The notes: generated by a model not told the origin, from the sequence alone. A stretch of DNA of 64,000 bases from an uncultured Cytophagaceae bacterium (GCA_903898715.1 CAIUGL010000121.1:27984-91983); one strand, 5' to 3'; shown: positions 1 to 8,756, counted from the stretch's first letter. Numbers and translations: made by a program.

Positions 1-153
1 CTCATATGCCTCTACAAAAAGCAACTTATTTTGTTGTTTAGCCGCATTGATCGCCGCTTGTAAGTTGGCCGCTTTAATAAAGTTTATTCCTTTTTGCGCC
101 TGCACGTTCGTGGCGAAAATGATACAAAGGAAGAGAGATTTGAGCAGACGCAT
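1..153 (-). CDS. Secreted thioredoxin-like protein, N-terminal 51 residues only (runs off the window)
   Basis: The reverse strand reads from an ATG at 153 to the window edge without a stop. The first 19 or so residues are a clear signal peptide (MRLLKSLFLC start, Ala-rich end, cleavage near VQAQ). What follows, an alpha-helical Ala/Gln-rich stretch and then NKLLFVEAYE, resembles the helix 1 / strand beta entry of thioredoxin-fold proteins of the DUF255 or thioredoxin_7 kind, where a CxxC would come next; that part lies outside the window. The start is 9 bases beyond the gldC stop, so the two are probably co-transcribed. Family assignment is an inference from a short fragment. Confidence 0.55.
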   Translation of the reverse strand, partial: MRLLKSLFLCIIFATNVQAQKGINFIKAANLQAAINAAKQQNKLLFVEAYE

Positions 154-162
154 ATTTTTAGA

Positions 163-513
163 TTATTGGCCCTTAGATGCAGCCGTGATTTCTTTTTTCA
201 AATTTTGAGAAAGCTTTTTACAAACCTGCTCTACCTCAAATGCAAACTCGGTATCTCCCGTTGCTTGTAAAGCGGCATCACCCACAGTTCCCATGATTTC
301 AATGAAAAAGCGCTTCATGTCAAGCATTTCCATATCCTTTGTCCATAAAGGTAAGGCTAGAGTACCTTTGTGATAGGGATCCCATGTGGCAACTAAAATG
401 GCTTTGGTCTCCTCAATTCCTTCGTTAGGGTTATCTGTGGCTGACCAAGAGATTTGTTCAGGGATACTATTTTCGTCAAGTTTGATATCAAAATGGATTT
501 CAGAATGTTTCAT
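163..513 (-). CDS. gldC: Gliding motility protein GldC
   Basis: The 116-residue product begins MKHSEIHFDIKLDEN and continues PEQISWSATD, then ATWDP and LWTKDMEMLDMKRFF. This matches the small soluble GldC protein of Bacteroidota, whose family members start with a Lys/His-Ser-Glu-Ile segment and carry the WTKDM motif. GldC is linked to gliding motility and the type IX secretion machinery, but its biochemical role is not established. An upstream in-frame TTG at 552 would add 13 residues; I prefer the ATG at 513 because family proteins begin there. No other gld gene is in the window. A TACTTTTG -7 element lies at 576-583. Confidence 0.85.
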   Translation of the reverse strand: MKHSEIHFDIKLDENSIPEQISWSATDNPNEGIEETKAILVATWDPYHKGTLALPLWTKDMEMLDMKRFFIEIMGTVGDAALQATGDTEFAFEVEQVCKKLSQNLKKEITAASKGQ

Positions 514-575
514 TTCAGGCGTTTGTTTTTCGATTGTTTGATGTGATTCCAAACCAAATAAATCGTATTTTCGTA

Positions 576-583
576 CAAAAGTA
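576..583 (-). promoter_or_regulatory. Candidate -7 element for gldC
   Basis: The reverse strand reads TACTTTTG, matching the Bacteroidota primary sigma factor -7 consensus TAnnTTTG. A start near 569 would give gldC a leader of about 55 bases. No TTG at the -33 position is visible. Confidence 0.4.
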
Positions 584-593
584 AGAAAACTAA

Positions 594-1847
594 ATGGTTC
601 GAGCAGAAATTATTACCATTGGCGATGAGATTCTATACGGTCAAATTCTTGACACGAATACCCAATGGATCAGTCTTGAACTTGATAAGTTAGGCATCAA
701 AACCGTGCGGAAATCTTCTGTAGGGGATCAAAAAGATGAGATCGTTCAGATATTGCAAGAAGCCCAAAAGCGTGCGGATGTGGTTTTTATTACGGGTGGT
801 TTAGGGCCAACAAAAGATGATTTAACGAAAAAAATACTGGCTGATTTTTTTGATTGTACGCTTGCTTATCATCCGCAGGCCTTGCAAGATGTCACTGAAT
901 TCTTTGCTAAGCGCGGTCGGGAATTGAGCGATATAAATCGTGATCAGGCATTGTTACCCACTAAATGCACTTTTATACCCAATAAGCAAGGCACAGCACC
1001 TGCCATGTGGTTTAATGAATTGGAAACAATCTGGGTTTCGATGCCTGGTGTTCCTTTTGAAATGAAAGCGATTATGGAAACGGAGGTCTTACCTCGTTTG
1101 GTTAATCACTTTAAACTACCCGTCATTGTACATCAGGTAGTGAAGACCGTTGGGATTGGAGAGTCTTATTTGTCGGATTTAATTCAAGACTGGGAATTGC
1201 AATTACCTGCACACCTAAAGCTAGCCTATTTACCTTCATTAGGTATTGTGAAACTGCGTTTAACAGGATTTGGAGATTCTGCTGAAAATCTACATCAGCA
1301 AATATCTGAAGCATTTGCCCAGGTTATGCCATTGATCAAATCCTATGTGTTTGGTTATGAGAAGGATGAATTAGCGGACGTCGTAGGTAAATTATTGGTT
1401 TCAAAACATGCGACTCTTTCAGTAGCCGAAAGTTGTACAGGAGGATATTTAGCGTCTCAATTCACGCAGCATGCAGGTTGTTCGGACTATTTTTTAGGAG
1501 GGGTACTCGCCTACGCAAATGATGTAAAAATGAGTCAATTAGGCGTTTCTGCCCAAATATTGAGCAATGAAGGTGCGGTTAGTGAAGCTTGTATTCGAGC
1601 CATGGCTATCGGAGTTCGTGATTTGACTGGCAGTGTATATTCATTAGCTACATCTGGGATTGCGGGTCCAGCTGGTGGCACTCCGGAGAAACCTGTTGGA
1701 ACTATTTGGATTGCATTAGCTCATCCCACAGGTGTTATTACGCGTAAATTAACTTTAGGAGGAACACGTGTTCAGAATATACATTTGACTTCTCTGACTT
1801 CAATTAATTTATTGAGAAGATTTTTACTAAACGATTTGGCTGAATAG
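594..1847 (+). CDS. cinA: CinA family protein (nicotinamide-nucleotide amidase / competence-damage inducible)
   Basis: 417 residues, the normal full length of two-domain CinA. The N-terminal molybdopterin-binding-like domain (about 1-170) shows the EIITIGDEILYGQ start and the GGLGPTKDDLTKK loop. The C-terminal CinA domain (about 255-415) shows SVAESCTGGYLAS and the Gly-rich ATSGIAGPAGG segment with the catalytic Ser of the amidase. The family deamidates nicotinamide mononucleotide in the pyridine nucleotide salvage cycle, and the N domain can act as an ADP-ribose pyrophosphatase. The ATG at 594 fits the family start. The gene lies 2 bases upstream of the E2 gene, so the two are probably co-transcribed. 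Confidence 0.93.
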   Translation: MVRAEIITIGDEILYGQILDTNTQWISLELDKLGIKTVRKSSVGDQKDEIVQILQEAQKRADVVFITGGLGPTKDDLTKKILADFFDCTLAYHPQALQDVTEFFAKRGRELSDINRDQALLPTKCTFIPNKQGTAPAMWFNELETIWVSMPGVPFEMKAIMETEVLPRLVNHFKLPVIVHQVVKTVGIGESYLSDLIQDWELQLPAHLKLAYLPSLGIVKLRLTGFGDSAENLHQQISEAFAQVMPLIKSYVFGYEKDELADVVGKLLVSKHATLSVAESCTGGYLASQFTQHAGCSDYFLGGVLAYANDVKMSQLGVSAQILSNEGAVSEACIRAMAIGVRDLTGSVYSLATSGIAGPAGGTPEKPVGTIWIALAHPTGVITRKLTLGGTRVQNIHLTSLTSINLLRRFLLNDLAE

Positions 1848-1849
1848 AT

Positions 1850-3118
1850 ATGGCGCTAACAGAAATAATCATGCCTAAGATGGGCGAAAGTATCATGGAG
1901 GCAACTGTTTTAACCTGGTTGAAACAACCTGGTGATTTTGTCGAAGCAGATGAATTCATTTTGGAAGTTGCCACAGATAAAATTGATACGGAAGTTCCAT
2001 CTCCTATAGCTGGAATTTTGAAGCAAATTTTAGTTCCTGAGGGTCAAATTGTCACGATTGGTAAAGCTTTTTGTCTAATTGACGCAAGCGAAGATTTGGT
2101 TGTAGAATCAAAGGGCTTCTCAAGCGAAGAAGTATTTCATCCAGAACCGGAATTGAATGCTTTATTAGATTTAAGTTTAGGGAATTTTGACGGTGCAGAG
2201 GTGAAATCAAATCCTTGGGTGTCACCGTTGATTAAGCAGATTTGCCAACAAGAAAGTGTCTCTCAGCGTGAATTAAGTGGAATTCGTGGTTCGGGTATGG
2301 ATGGCAGAGTTACGAAGAAAGATGTGTTGAACTACATCGCTGTTCGGAATTCGAAGCGCATGATTGCTTCGGGTACCTTAAGTCAAGGTCCAGGTTTACG
2401 TTTACCAGGTGACGAGGTGGTTGAAATGGATCGAATGCGCAAAATGATTTCTGAGCGCATGTCTGATTCTAAGCGAATTTCACCTCACGTAACTTCATTT
2501 CTAGAAGCTGATTTAACGAATATTGTTCAGTGGCGTGAGCAGATAAAAGGGAAGTTTTTGGATACCTATAAGGAGCCGATTACCTATACTCCGCTCCTAT
2601 TTATGGCTACGGCTAAGGCAATAAAAGATTTCCCGGGAATTAACATTTCTGTAGAAGGCGATTATATTGTTCAACATCAGCAAATCAATATTGGTATGGC
2701 GGTTGCCTTACCCAATGGAAATTTAATCGTTCCCGTTATTCAAAATGTCGATCAATTATCTTTAGTTGAATTAACGCAAAAGGTAAACGATTTATCGACC
2801 CGTGCACGAAAAAACAAATTGACTCCGGCTGATTTAGAAGGTGGCACCTATACCATATCCAATATAGGTGGTTTTGGTAATTTGATGGGTACGCCAATTA
2901 TTGTACAACCACAGGTGGGAATATTGGCCTTTGGTATTATTGAAAAGAAGCCTGCGGTTATTACTGGGCCAACGGGTGAAGATCAAATTGCGATACGTCA
3001 AAAAATGTTTATTTCACACTCGTATGATCATCGCGTAGTGGATGGTTCTTTGGGTGGTGGATTTCTTAAACGGGTGGCAGAATACCTAGAAAAGTTTCAA
3101 GCAGATTTTACATTATAA
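1850..3118 (+). CDS. Dihydrolipoamide acyltransferase, E2 of a 2-oxo-acid dehydrogenase complex
   Basis: 422 residues with the three standard E2 parts. The lipoyl domain (1-75) has the lipoylated Lys44 in EVATDKIDTEV. A peripheral-subunit-binding domain lies at about 123-162 (SPLIKQICQQE ... GRVTKKDVLNYI). The catalytic acyltransferase domain (about 190-422) ends with the DHRVVDG active-site motif (His394, Asp398). It transfers the acyl group from lipoamide to CoA. The MPKMGESIMEATVLTWLK start is typical of Bacteroidota E2 proteins annotated as pyruvate or branched-chain type. Substrate cannot be decided because no E1 or E3 gene is adjacent. The only near neighbour is cinA, 2 bases upstream. 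Confidence 0.9.
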   Translation: MALTEIIMPKMGESIMEATVLTWLKQPGDFVEADEFILEVATDKIDTEVPSPIAGILKQILVPEGQIVTIGKAFCLIDASEDLVVESKGFSSEEVFHPEPELNALLDLSLGNFDGAEVKSNPWVSPLIKQICQQESVSQRELSGIRGSGMDGRVTKKDVLNYIAVRNSKRMIASGTLSQGPGLRLPGDEVVEMDRMRKMISERMSDSKRISPHVTSFLEADLTNIVQWREQIKGKFLDTYKEPITYTPLLFMATAKAIKDFPGINISVEGDYIVQHQQINIGMAVALPNGNLIVPVIQNVDQLSLVELTQKVNDLSTRARKNKLTPADLEGGTYTISNIGGFGNLMGTPIIVQPQVGILAFGIIEKKPAVITGPTGEDQIAIRQKMFISHSYDHRVVDGSLGGGFLKRVAEYLEKFQADFTL

Positions 3119-3146
3119 AAAAAGGCCGTCTAGTGACGGCCTTTTT
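3117..3146. terminator. Bidirectional intrinsic terminator between E2 and desaturase genes
   Basis: A perfect hairpin, AAAAAGGCCGTC / GACGGCCTTTTT with a TAGT loop, is flanked by A and T runs. It lies between the convergent stops at 3118 (+) and 3153 (-) and can serve both genes. Confidence 0.85.
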
Positions 3147-3152
3147 ACTTAG

Positions 3153-3914
3153 TTAAAACTTTGCATTTGGATCTTTTACATTGGGACGAATAATTCGAAG
3201 CCAAGTTAATATTTTGATCATGGGATAAGTTGGATCAAATTCAAACCATTTCGTGGCGAAATTCACTCGATTGGGTAATTTATGGTGGTTATTTTGAAAT
3301 AACTCTCCCATCATAATAACATCAAATACAAGCGAGTTTTTCGAATGATCATGGTTATCATAATTTTGGTATCCGTATTTATGTCCAGACCAGTTTACAA
3401 TCGCTCCATGTACTGGACCCATTAAAAAATGTACGGGTAACAATAAGAAAAATGCCCAATGCATATCGAAATACACAAACCCTACAATATACAGCGAAGC
3501 ATAAGCGACACCCCATCCAATACGTGACAACCAAGAGTCTCCAATTTTTTCAATTGTTTTAGACACGGGGTAATCATGCTCAAAACGATCCTCGATTGTT
3601 TGTTTGCGATTTAATACGGCATTATAAATATCTTTTGTCTTCCACATCATCGTAAAAACATTACTTGAGAACATGGGCGAATGCGGATCTTTTTTCGTGT
3701 CGGAAAAAGCGTGATGCATGCGGTGAAGAATGGCGTAAGCACGTGGACTTAAGAAAGAAGAACCTTGTGAAAGATAGGTTAAGAAGTAAAAGAATTTCTC
3801 CCAAAACTTGTTCATTAAGAACATTTTATGCGCTGAATAACGATGTAGGAAAAAGGTCTGACTAAATAACGAAATGTACCAGTGAATGATAAATGCGGGA
3901 AGTACTAATTGCAT
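3153..3914 (-). CDS. Membrane fatty-acid (acyl-CoA type) desaturase
   Basis: 253 residues with hydrophobic segments and the three histidine clusters of integral membrane di-iron desaturases: HRYSAH at 24-29, HRMHH at 64-68 and QNNHH at 207-211. A further DNHDHSKNS segment provides extra histidines. Members insert a cis double bond, usually delta-9, into acyl chains in the membrane and so adjust fluidity. In this copy the first His of the third HxxHH box is Gln207; I believe some Bacteroidota homologues share this, but that should be checked. The ATG at 3914 is 17 bases or so after a likely transcription start. The gene converges with the E2 gene across a shared terminator. Confidence 0.88.
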   Translation of the reverse strand: MQLVLPAFIIHWYISLFSQTFFLHRYSAHKMFLMNKFWEKFFYFLTYLSQGSSFLSPRAYAILHRMHHAFSDTKKDPHSPMFSSNVFTMMWKTKDIYNAVLNRKQTIEDRFEHDYPVSKTIEKIGDSWLSRIGWGVAYASLYIVGFVYFDMHWAFFLLLPVHFLMGPVHGAIVNWSGHKYGYQNYDNHDHSKNSLVFDVIMMGELFQNNHHKLPNRVNFATKWFEFDPTYPMIKILTWLRIIRPNVKDPNAKF

Positions 3915-3937
3915 AAAGAATTTTAATTTTTACAGTG

Positions 3938-3945
3938 CAAATTTA
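3938..3945 (-). promoter_or_regulatory. Candidate -7 element for the desaturase
   Basis: The reverse strand reads TAAATTTG, a full match to TAnnTTTG, 24 bases upstream of the ATG. The region between this gene and rsmE is only 96 bases, so the desaturase may also receive read-through from rsmE. Confidence 0.4.
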
Positions 3946-4010
3946 AACATCATTTTTCCTTTAAATCCTTTTAAAGGCAATTTCTTTTCTGATTTTTATC
4001 AGATTTGTAC

Positions 4011-4724
4011 TTATTCGTGCACCATGTGAATTCCCATGGTTGCTGCAATGCAAGCTGTTTCTGTTCGCAAAATTGATTTACCCAGACTACATGGAGTCCA
4101 GTTCGCGCACAATAAATCTGCTGATTCTGTTGGTGTAAAATCTCCTTCCGGACCTATTAAAATATGATAACTCTTATTTCTTATTAACTGTTTTGATAAG
4201 TTTTCTACAGGTGGATCAGAAATATGAGCGAATAGCCGTTGTGTCGATGCGGATTCAACAAGTGAATCCATGTAAGTTGACAAGGGTTTAATCGGCGAAA
4301 TTTCTGGTAAGTATAAGCTTTTTGACTGTTTTAAGGCCGAAACAGCTATTTTTTCAAGGCGGTTTAGTTTGATTTCTTTACGTTCTGAATTACGCGAATT
4401 GAAAAAATGGATTCCATGGATGCCAAATTCACAGCACTTTTCTACCATCCATTCCATGCGCTCCATTTGCTTGGTAGGTGCCACGTAGATATGAATTTGG
4501 TAAGGTATGATCGCTTGCTTTTCTAACAAGGATATTTGCGTGAATGTGGTTTTTTTCGAATCTACTTGATCAAGTAAAGCGGCATATCTTCCACCCTGTC
4601 CATCCAATAAATTTATTTGATCTCCTGATTTTAAACGCAAAACCCGACTAGCGTGAAAAGACTCTTCTTCGCTGAGTCGATTCTCACTGGTTGGATTAGG
4701 TGCGTAAAAAATATACTTACTCAT
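4011..4724 (-). CDS. rsmE: 16S rRNA (uracil-1498-N3)-methyltransferase RsmE
   Basis: 237 residues, the usual length. The N-terminal PUA-like part shows HASRVLRLKSGDQI and LLDGQGG. The C-terminal SPOUT methyltransferase part shows the knot motifs LIGPEGDFTPTE and LGKSILRTETACIAA, which bind S-adenosylmethionine. The enzyme methylates N3 of U1498 at the decoding centre of 16S rRNA. The start codon overlaps the stop codon of the upstream acidic protein gene by one base (TAATG), which implies translational coupling with that gene. Confidence 0.93.
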   Translation of the reverse strand: MSKYIFYAPNPTSENRLSEEESFHASRVLRLKSGDQINLLDGQGGRYAALLDQVDSKKTTFTQISLLEKQAIIPYQIHIYVAPTKQMERMEWMVEKCCEFGIHGIHFFNSRNSERKEIKLNRLEKIAVSALKQSKSLYLPEISPIKPLSTYMDSLVESASTQRLFAHISDPPVENLSKQLIRNKSYHILIGPEGDFTPTESADLLCANWTPCSLGKSILRTETACIAATMGIHMVHE

Positions 4725-5287
4725 TAAAATTCAGGGTCTTCTGAACGGAATGAGAATCGTGATGGATCTAATGATAATGTGCCACCATTGAAATCAGTTA
4801 TGAATTTTTCAATTACGTCAATTTCGAATGCGGGTACATAAAGTGCGACATCTAGTCCTACGCCAAATTCAAAATTTTCATCGATTTCAATGTATTCACT
4901 TACTTTGACTTCATCATTTTCCTCGAGCTCATCAATGATCTCCAGAATCATCACTTCAACTTCTTCTTCAAATGCTTCATTTTCAACATAGGATTCATCT
5001 CTGTTTTCAATGGGTACATATAGTGGAAAATGTTGCATGACTTCTTTCTCTGCTGCTTCATAAACAGCACTAGAATAATGCAATTGTAACGTACACAAAA
5101 TAGCGTCGTAAATTACTTCTTGCTTATCGTAATGGCCCACAAATTGAATGTGGACCATTTCTTTATCATTGCCAATGGGTAAATTTTCATCATCTATGTA
5201 AACAAATGATCTATTTTCCTGCGCACACAGGCTTTTTAAATTTTGGATTTCCTCAATTGAAAAGCCTGGATTAGTTGTATTTGGCAT
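4724..5287 (-). CDS. Acidic conserved protein of unknown function
   Basis: 187 residues, no signal peptide and no membrane segment. It is very acidic, especially around residues 100-145 (EAFEEEVEVM, DELEENDEV, IEIDENFEFG), with alternating hydrophobic/acidic strands near the C terminus and an FSFRSEDPEF end. I do not recognise a family. It lies 2 bases downstream of the glutamine synthetase III gene and overlaps rsmE by one base, so it sits in the middle of a tight minus-strand operon (glnN, this gene, rsmE). The context suggests a cytoplasmic housekeeping role, but no function can be assigned. Confidence 0.75.
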   Translation of the reverse strand: MPNTTNPGFSIEEIQNLKSLCAQENRSFVYIDDENLPIGNDKEMVHIQFVGHYDKQEVIYDAILCTLQLHYSSAVYEAAEKEVMQHFPLYVPIENRDESYVENEAFEEEVEVMILEIIDELEENDEVKVSEYIEIDENFEFGVGLDVALYVPAFEIDVIEKFITDFNGGTLSLDPSRFSFRSEDPEF

Positions 5288-5289
5288 AT

Positions 5290-7497
5290 TTATTTAATTA
5301 ATAAAAGTTCACGGTATTTTGGTAGAGGCCACTCGTCATCATCAACGATAAGTTCGAGTTTGTCAACAGAGTAACGGATTTCCTCAAAGTAACCTTTTAC
5401 TTTGGTACCATAAATGGTCGCTCTTTCCTCTAAACCTTCTACATTATTTGCCTCCTTGCGTGCTTCAGTCATTTCGCTTTGTAGTCTAACGATAGATGAC
5501 GTGTATTCGGAGATTTTTTTAATCATTTCAACAGTTGGCGCATAATACTGCGGGTCAATGCCAATTTCCTTCTGTCCTTTCACATTTTCTACTAATTGTG
5601 TTTGATACTTTAATGAAGTCGACACAATATGATTAATGGCCATATCTCCAATAACACGCGATTCGATTTGAATTTTCTTGACATAGTTTTCAAGCTCAAT
5701 TTCATGGCGCGCGTGCATTTCCTCTTTGGAGTAGATTCCATGCTTAGTGAAAAGTTCAATGGATTCTGGACGAGCGTATACTGCCAAAGCCTCTGGTGTA
5801 GTCTTTAAGTTAGATAGACCACGTTTTTCTGCCTCAACTACCCATTCGTCAGAATATCCGTTTCCTTCAAAACGAATCTTTTTCGACTCTTTGACATAGC
5901 GCTTAAGTACTTCCATGATCGCAAGTTCTTTCTTTACGCCTTTTTCTAGGACTGCCTCAACCTCTTTGCGGAACTTAATTAACTGATCAGCAACGATGGT
6001 ATTTAGCACGGTCATCGGTGCAGCTGAATTGGCAGAAGAACCTACCGCACGAAATTCGAATTTGTTACCTGTGAAGGCAAAAGGAGACGTTCTGTTACGA
6101 TCCGTGTTATCTAGAATCAACGATGGGATTTTATTGATACCTAACTTTAGGTATACATTATCTCCTTTTTCTAGTGTGATATCATCAATGTCACTCATGT
6201 TTTCCAAGTCATCCAAAACTTGGCTCATGGTAGATCCCAAAAATACGGATACAATTGCAGGTGGCGCTTCATTCGCTCCGAGCCTATGTTCATTACCTGC
6301 TGAAGCAATGGAAGCACGAAGCAAATCTGCTCGATCGTGCACAGCCTTTAATGTATTGACAAAAAAGGTAAGGAAACGTAAATTTTCTTTTGGTTTGGAT
6401 GAAGGAGCTAACAAATTCACTCCGGTGTCTGTTGCTAGTGCCCAGTTATTATGCTTTCCTGAGCCATTGATGCCTGCAAACGGTTTTTCATGAAACAAGA
6501 CCTTCAATTTGTGTTTAGAAGCAACCTTATTCATTAGATCCATTAACAAGGCATTATGATCGCATGCTAAATTGGCTTCTTCGAAAGTTGGCGCCACCTC
6601 AAATTGAGCTGGTGCAACTTCATTATGGCGCGTACGAACTGGCATACCTAATTTAAGCGCTTCAATTTCGAAGTCAACCATAAATGAATTGGCCCGATTA
6701 GGAATAGAGCCAAAATAATGATCTTCTAATTGCTGCCCTTTTGCTGGCGCGTGACCAAAAACAGTTCTACCTGACATAACTAAATCTGGGCGTGCATTAA
6801 ATAATGCTTCATCTACCAGAAAATATTCTTGTTCTGCACCAAGCGTTGGAATGACTTTACTTACATCTCGGCTAAAAAATTCTTTTACAACGGCTGTTGA
6901 TGCTTTGTCAATTAACTCAATCGACTTTAATAGTGGAGTTTTGTAGTCTAATGCTTCACCAGTATAGGAAACAAAAACAGAAGGAATACACAATGTGGCA
7001 GTTCCTGCTGCATTTTCCATGATGAATGCAGGCGATGAAGGATCCCAGCCTGTATATCCACGTGCTTCGAACGTGGATCTTATTCCTCCATTAGGAAAAG
7101 AAGAAGCGTCTGGTTCTTGTTGGACCAATGCAGATCCTTTAAATTTTTCAACGGCCTTCCCATTACTTAGGTCGATATCAAAAAATGAATCATGCTTTTC
7201 TGCGGTTGTACCTGTAAGTGGTTGAAACCAATGCGTATAGTGAGTTGCTCCTTTTGAAATGGCCCATGATTTCATGGCGGCAGCTACTTCGTCTGCAGCA
7301 TCACGATCAATTTTTGAACCTGTTTGGATAGCTGTATTGATTTTCAAATAAGCCTCTGGAGATAATAAAGAGCGCATGACTTCATCACTAAATGTCATAC
7401 TGCCGTAGTAATCGCTTACTTTTTCAGTTGGTAATTTAACAGGAGTACCTGCGCGCATTTGAGCTAATTCAAGTGCTTTAAATCGAGTTATAGCCAT
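5290..7497 (-). CDS. glnN: Glutamine synthetase type III
   Basis: 735 residues, matching the roughly 700-730 residue GSIII family that is common in Bacteroidota and cyanobacteria. GSIII motifs are visible: IPTLGAEQEYFLVD, RTRHNEVAPAQFEVAP, FHEKPFAGINGSGKHNNW and GNKFEFRAVGSSAN. The enzyme makes glutamine from glutamate, ammonium and ATP in the cytoplasm. The long C-terminal helical extension (after about residue 560) is typical of type III. The ATG at 7497 starts MAITRFKALELAQ, in line with the family. It is divergent from a second, unrelated-type glutamine synthetase at 7743, and its downstream neighbours follow at 2 bases. Confidence 0.95.
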   Translation of the reverse strand: MAITRFKALELAQMRAGTPVKLPTEKVSDYYGSMTFSDEVMRSLLSPEAYLKINTAIQTGSKIDRDAADEVAAAMKSWAISKGATHYTHWFQPLTGTTAEKHDSFFDIDLSNGKAVEKFKGSALVQQEPDASSFPNGGIRSTFEARGYTGWDPSSPAFIMENAAGTATLCIPSVFVSYTGEALDYKTPLLKSIELIDKASTAVVKEFFSRDVSKVIPTLGAEQEYFLVDEALFNARPDLVMSGRTVFGHAPAKGQQLEDHYFGSIPNRANSFMVDFEIEALKLGMPVRTRHNEVAPAQFEVAPTFEEANLACDHNALLMDLMNKVASKHKLKVLFHEKPFAGINGSGKHNNWALATDTGVNLLAPSSKPKENLRFLTFFVNTLKAVHDRADLLRASIASAGNEHRLGANEAPPAIVSVFLGSTMSQVLDDLENMSDIDDITLEKGDNVYLKLGINKIPSLILDNTDRNRTSPFAFTGNKFEFRAVGSSANSAAPMTVLNTIVADQLIKFRKEVEAVLEKGVKKELAIMEVLKRYVKESKKIRFEGNGYSDEWVVEAEKRGLSNLKTTPEALAVYARPESIELFTKHGIYSKEEMHARHEIELENYVKKIQIESRVIGDMAINHIVSTSLKYQTQLVENVKGQKEIGIDPQYYAPTVEMIKKISEYTSSIVRLQSEMTEARKEANNVEGLEERATIYGTKVKGYFEEIRYSVDKLELIVDDDEWPLPKYRELLLIK

Positions 7498-7661
7498 TTT
7501 TTGTCGTTGAAAATTAGATTTATAAAAATAGCCAAAATGTCCGAACTATTTAAACGTATATCCTAGATATTTAAAAATTGCACTAACGTAGGTATTAATT
7601 TGAATTTTTGCAGATTTTCAGAATAATGGTTATGTTTTTTATGTTTTTGGCAAATTTTCTG

Positions 7662-7691
7662 TTGTTTTTTTCAAAATCTGGTTTAAATTTG
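7662..7691 (+). promoter_or_regulatory. Promoter of glutamine synthetase II
   Basis: TTG at 7662-7664 and TAAATTTG at 7684-7691 are separated by 19 bases. This is a textbook match to the Bacteroidota -33 TTG / -7 TAnnTTTG arrangement. A start near 7698 gives a leader of about 45 bases. The rest of the 245-base divergent spacer is AT-rich; I found no matching -7 element for glnN and no sigma-54 type GG/GC pair. Confidence 0.6.
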
Positions 7692-7742
7692 TATCAATAA
7701 ATCGCAAAAAAGTATTTTTATTATCATTATAAGTATAAAATC

Positions 7743-8756
7743 ATGGCTAAATCTAAATTAGAGTACATTTGGTTGGACGGTTACAAGCCAACCCAGAGTT
7801 TGCGTTCTAAGACTAAAATTGAGAACAATTTTAGCGGTAAATTGGAAGATCTTGATATGTGGTCTTTTGATGGTTCATCTACTCAGCAAGCAGAAGGAGG
7901 TTCATCTGACTGTTTATTAAAACCTGTATATGTTTGCCCTGATCCAGCACGTCGTGATGGATATTTGGTTATGTGTGAGGTATTGAATGCTGATGGAACA
8001 CCGCATGAGTCTAATGGTCGTGCCACGATTGAAGATGATGATAATGATTTCTGGTTTGGTTTTGAGCAGGAATATTTCCTTTGGGATCCAGAGACCAATA
8101 AACCACTAGGTTTCCCGTCGAATGGTTACCCAGAGCCACAGGGACCATATTACTGTTCAGTGGGGGCTAAAAATGCTTATGGACGTGAGATTATTGAAGA
8201 GCATTTAGATTTATGTATTGATGCTGGCTTAAATATTGAAGGTATTAATGCTGAAGTAGCTGCAGGACAATGGGAATTCCAGATGTTTGCTAAAGGTGCG
8301 AAACAAGCTGGTGATGAAATTTGGTTAGGCCGTTATATTTTAGAGCGTTTAGGTGAGAAATACGGTGTAGCTGTTAATTGGCACTGTAAGCCATTAGGCG
8401 AATTAGACTGGAATGGATCAGGTATGCACGCAAATTTCTCAAATACAGCCTTGCGTACTGCAGGTAAAAAAGATACGTATGATGTAATCTGTCAAGCATT
8501 CGCTCCATTTGTTAAGGAACATATTGAAGTGTATGGTGCCGACAATCATATGCGTTTGACTGGTAAGCATGAAACTGCTTCGATTCACGATTTCTCTTAT
8601 GGAGTTTCGGATCGTGGAGCTTCAATTCGTATTCCAATCGCTGTTGTTGAAAAAGGATGGAAAGGTTGGTTAGAAGATCGTCGTCCAAATTCAGCCGCAG
8701 ATCCATATAAAGTAGCTGCTCGTATCATCAAAACGGTGAAAACAGCTAAATTATAA
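7743..8756 (+). CDS. glnII: Glutamine synthetase type II (eukaryote-like, beta-grasp family)
   Basis: 337 residues, about half the length of the neighbouring GSIII and shorter than GlnA type I (about 470). It starts MAKSKLEYIWLDGYKP. The N-terminal beta-grasp domain has the DMWSFDGSSTQQAEGGSSD motif and CPDPARRDGYLVMCEV; the catalytic domain has FGFEQEYFLWD, GINAEVAAGQWEFQ, LDWNGSGMHANFSN and DRGASIRIP. These are GSII signatures. The product makes glutamine from ammonium. It is transcribed alone, with a good promoter upstream and a terminator 38 bases after the stop. Adenylylation control, known for type I, is not expected for this family. Confidence 0.93.
   Translation: MAKSKLEYIWLDGYKPTQSLRSKTKIENNFSGKLEDLDMWSFDGSSTQQAEGGSSDCLLKPVYVCPDPARRDGYLVMCEVLNADGTPHESNGRATIEDDDNDFWFGFEQEYFLWDPETNKPLGFPSNGYPEPQGPYYCSVGAKNAYGREIIEEHLDLCIDAGLNIEGINAEVAAGQWEFQMFAKGAKQAGDEIWLGRYILERLGEKYGVAVNWHCKPLGELDWNGSGMHANFSNTALRTAGKKDTYDVICQAFAPFVKEHIEVYGADNHMRLTGKHETASIHDFSYGVSDRGASIRIPIAVVEKGWKGWLEDRRPNSAADPYKVAARIIKTVKTAKL

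Noticed and set aside
5996..6493. 165-codon plus-strand ORF inside glnN
   Set aside because: Antisense shadow of a conserved GSIII coding region; amino-acid composition is typical of a shadow frame.
7498..7742. Sigma-54 (NtrC-type) promoter between the glutamine synthetases
   Set aside because: A TGGCA occurs near 7648 but no GC/TTGC element follows at the required distance; the TTG-19-TAAATTTG arrangement explains GSII expression better.
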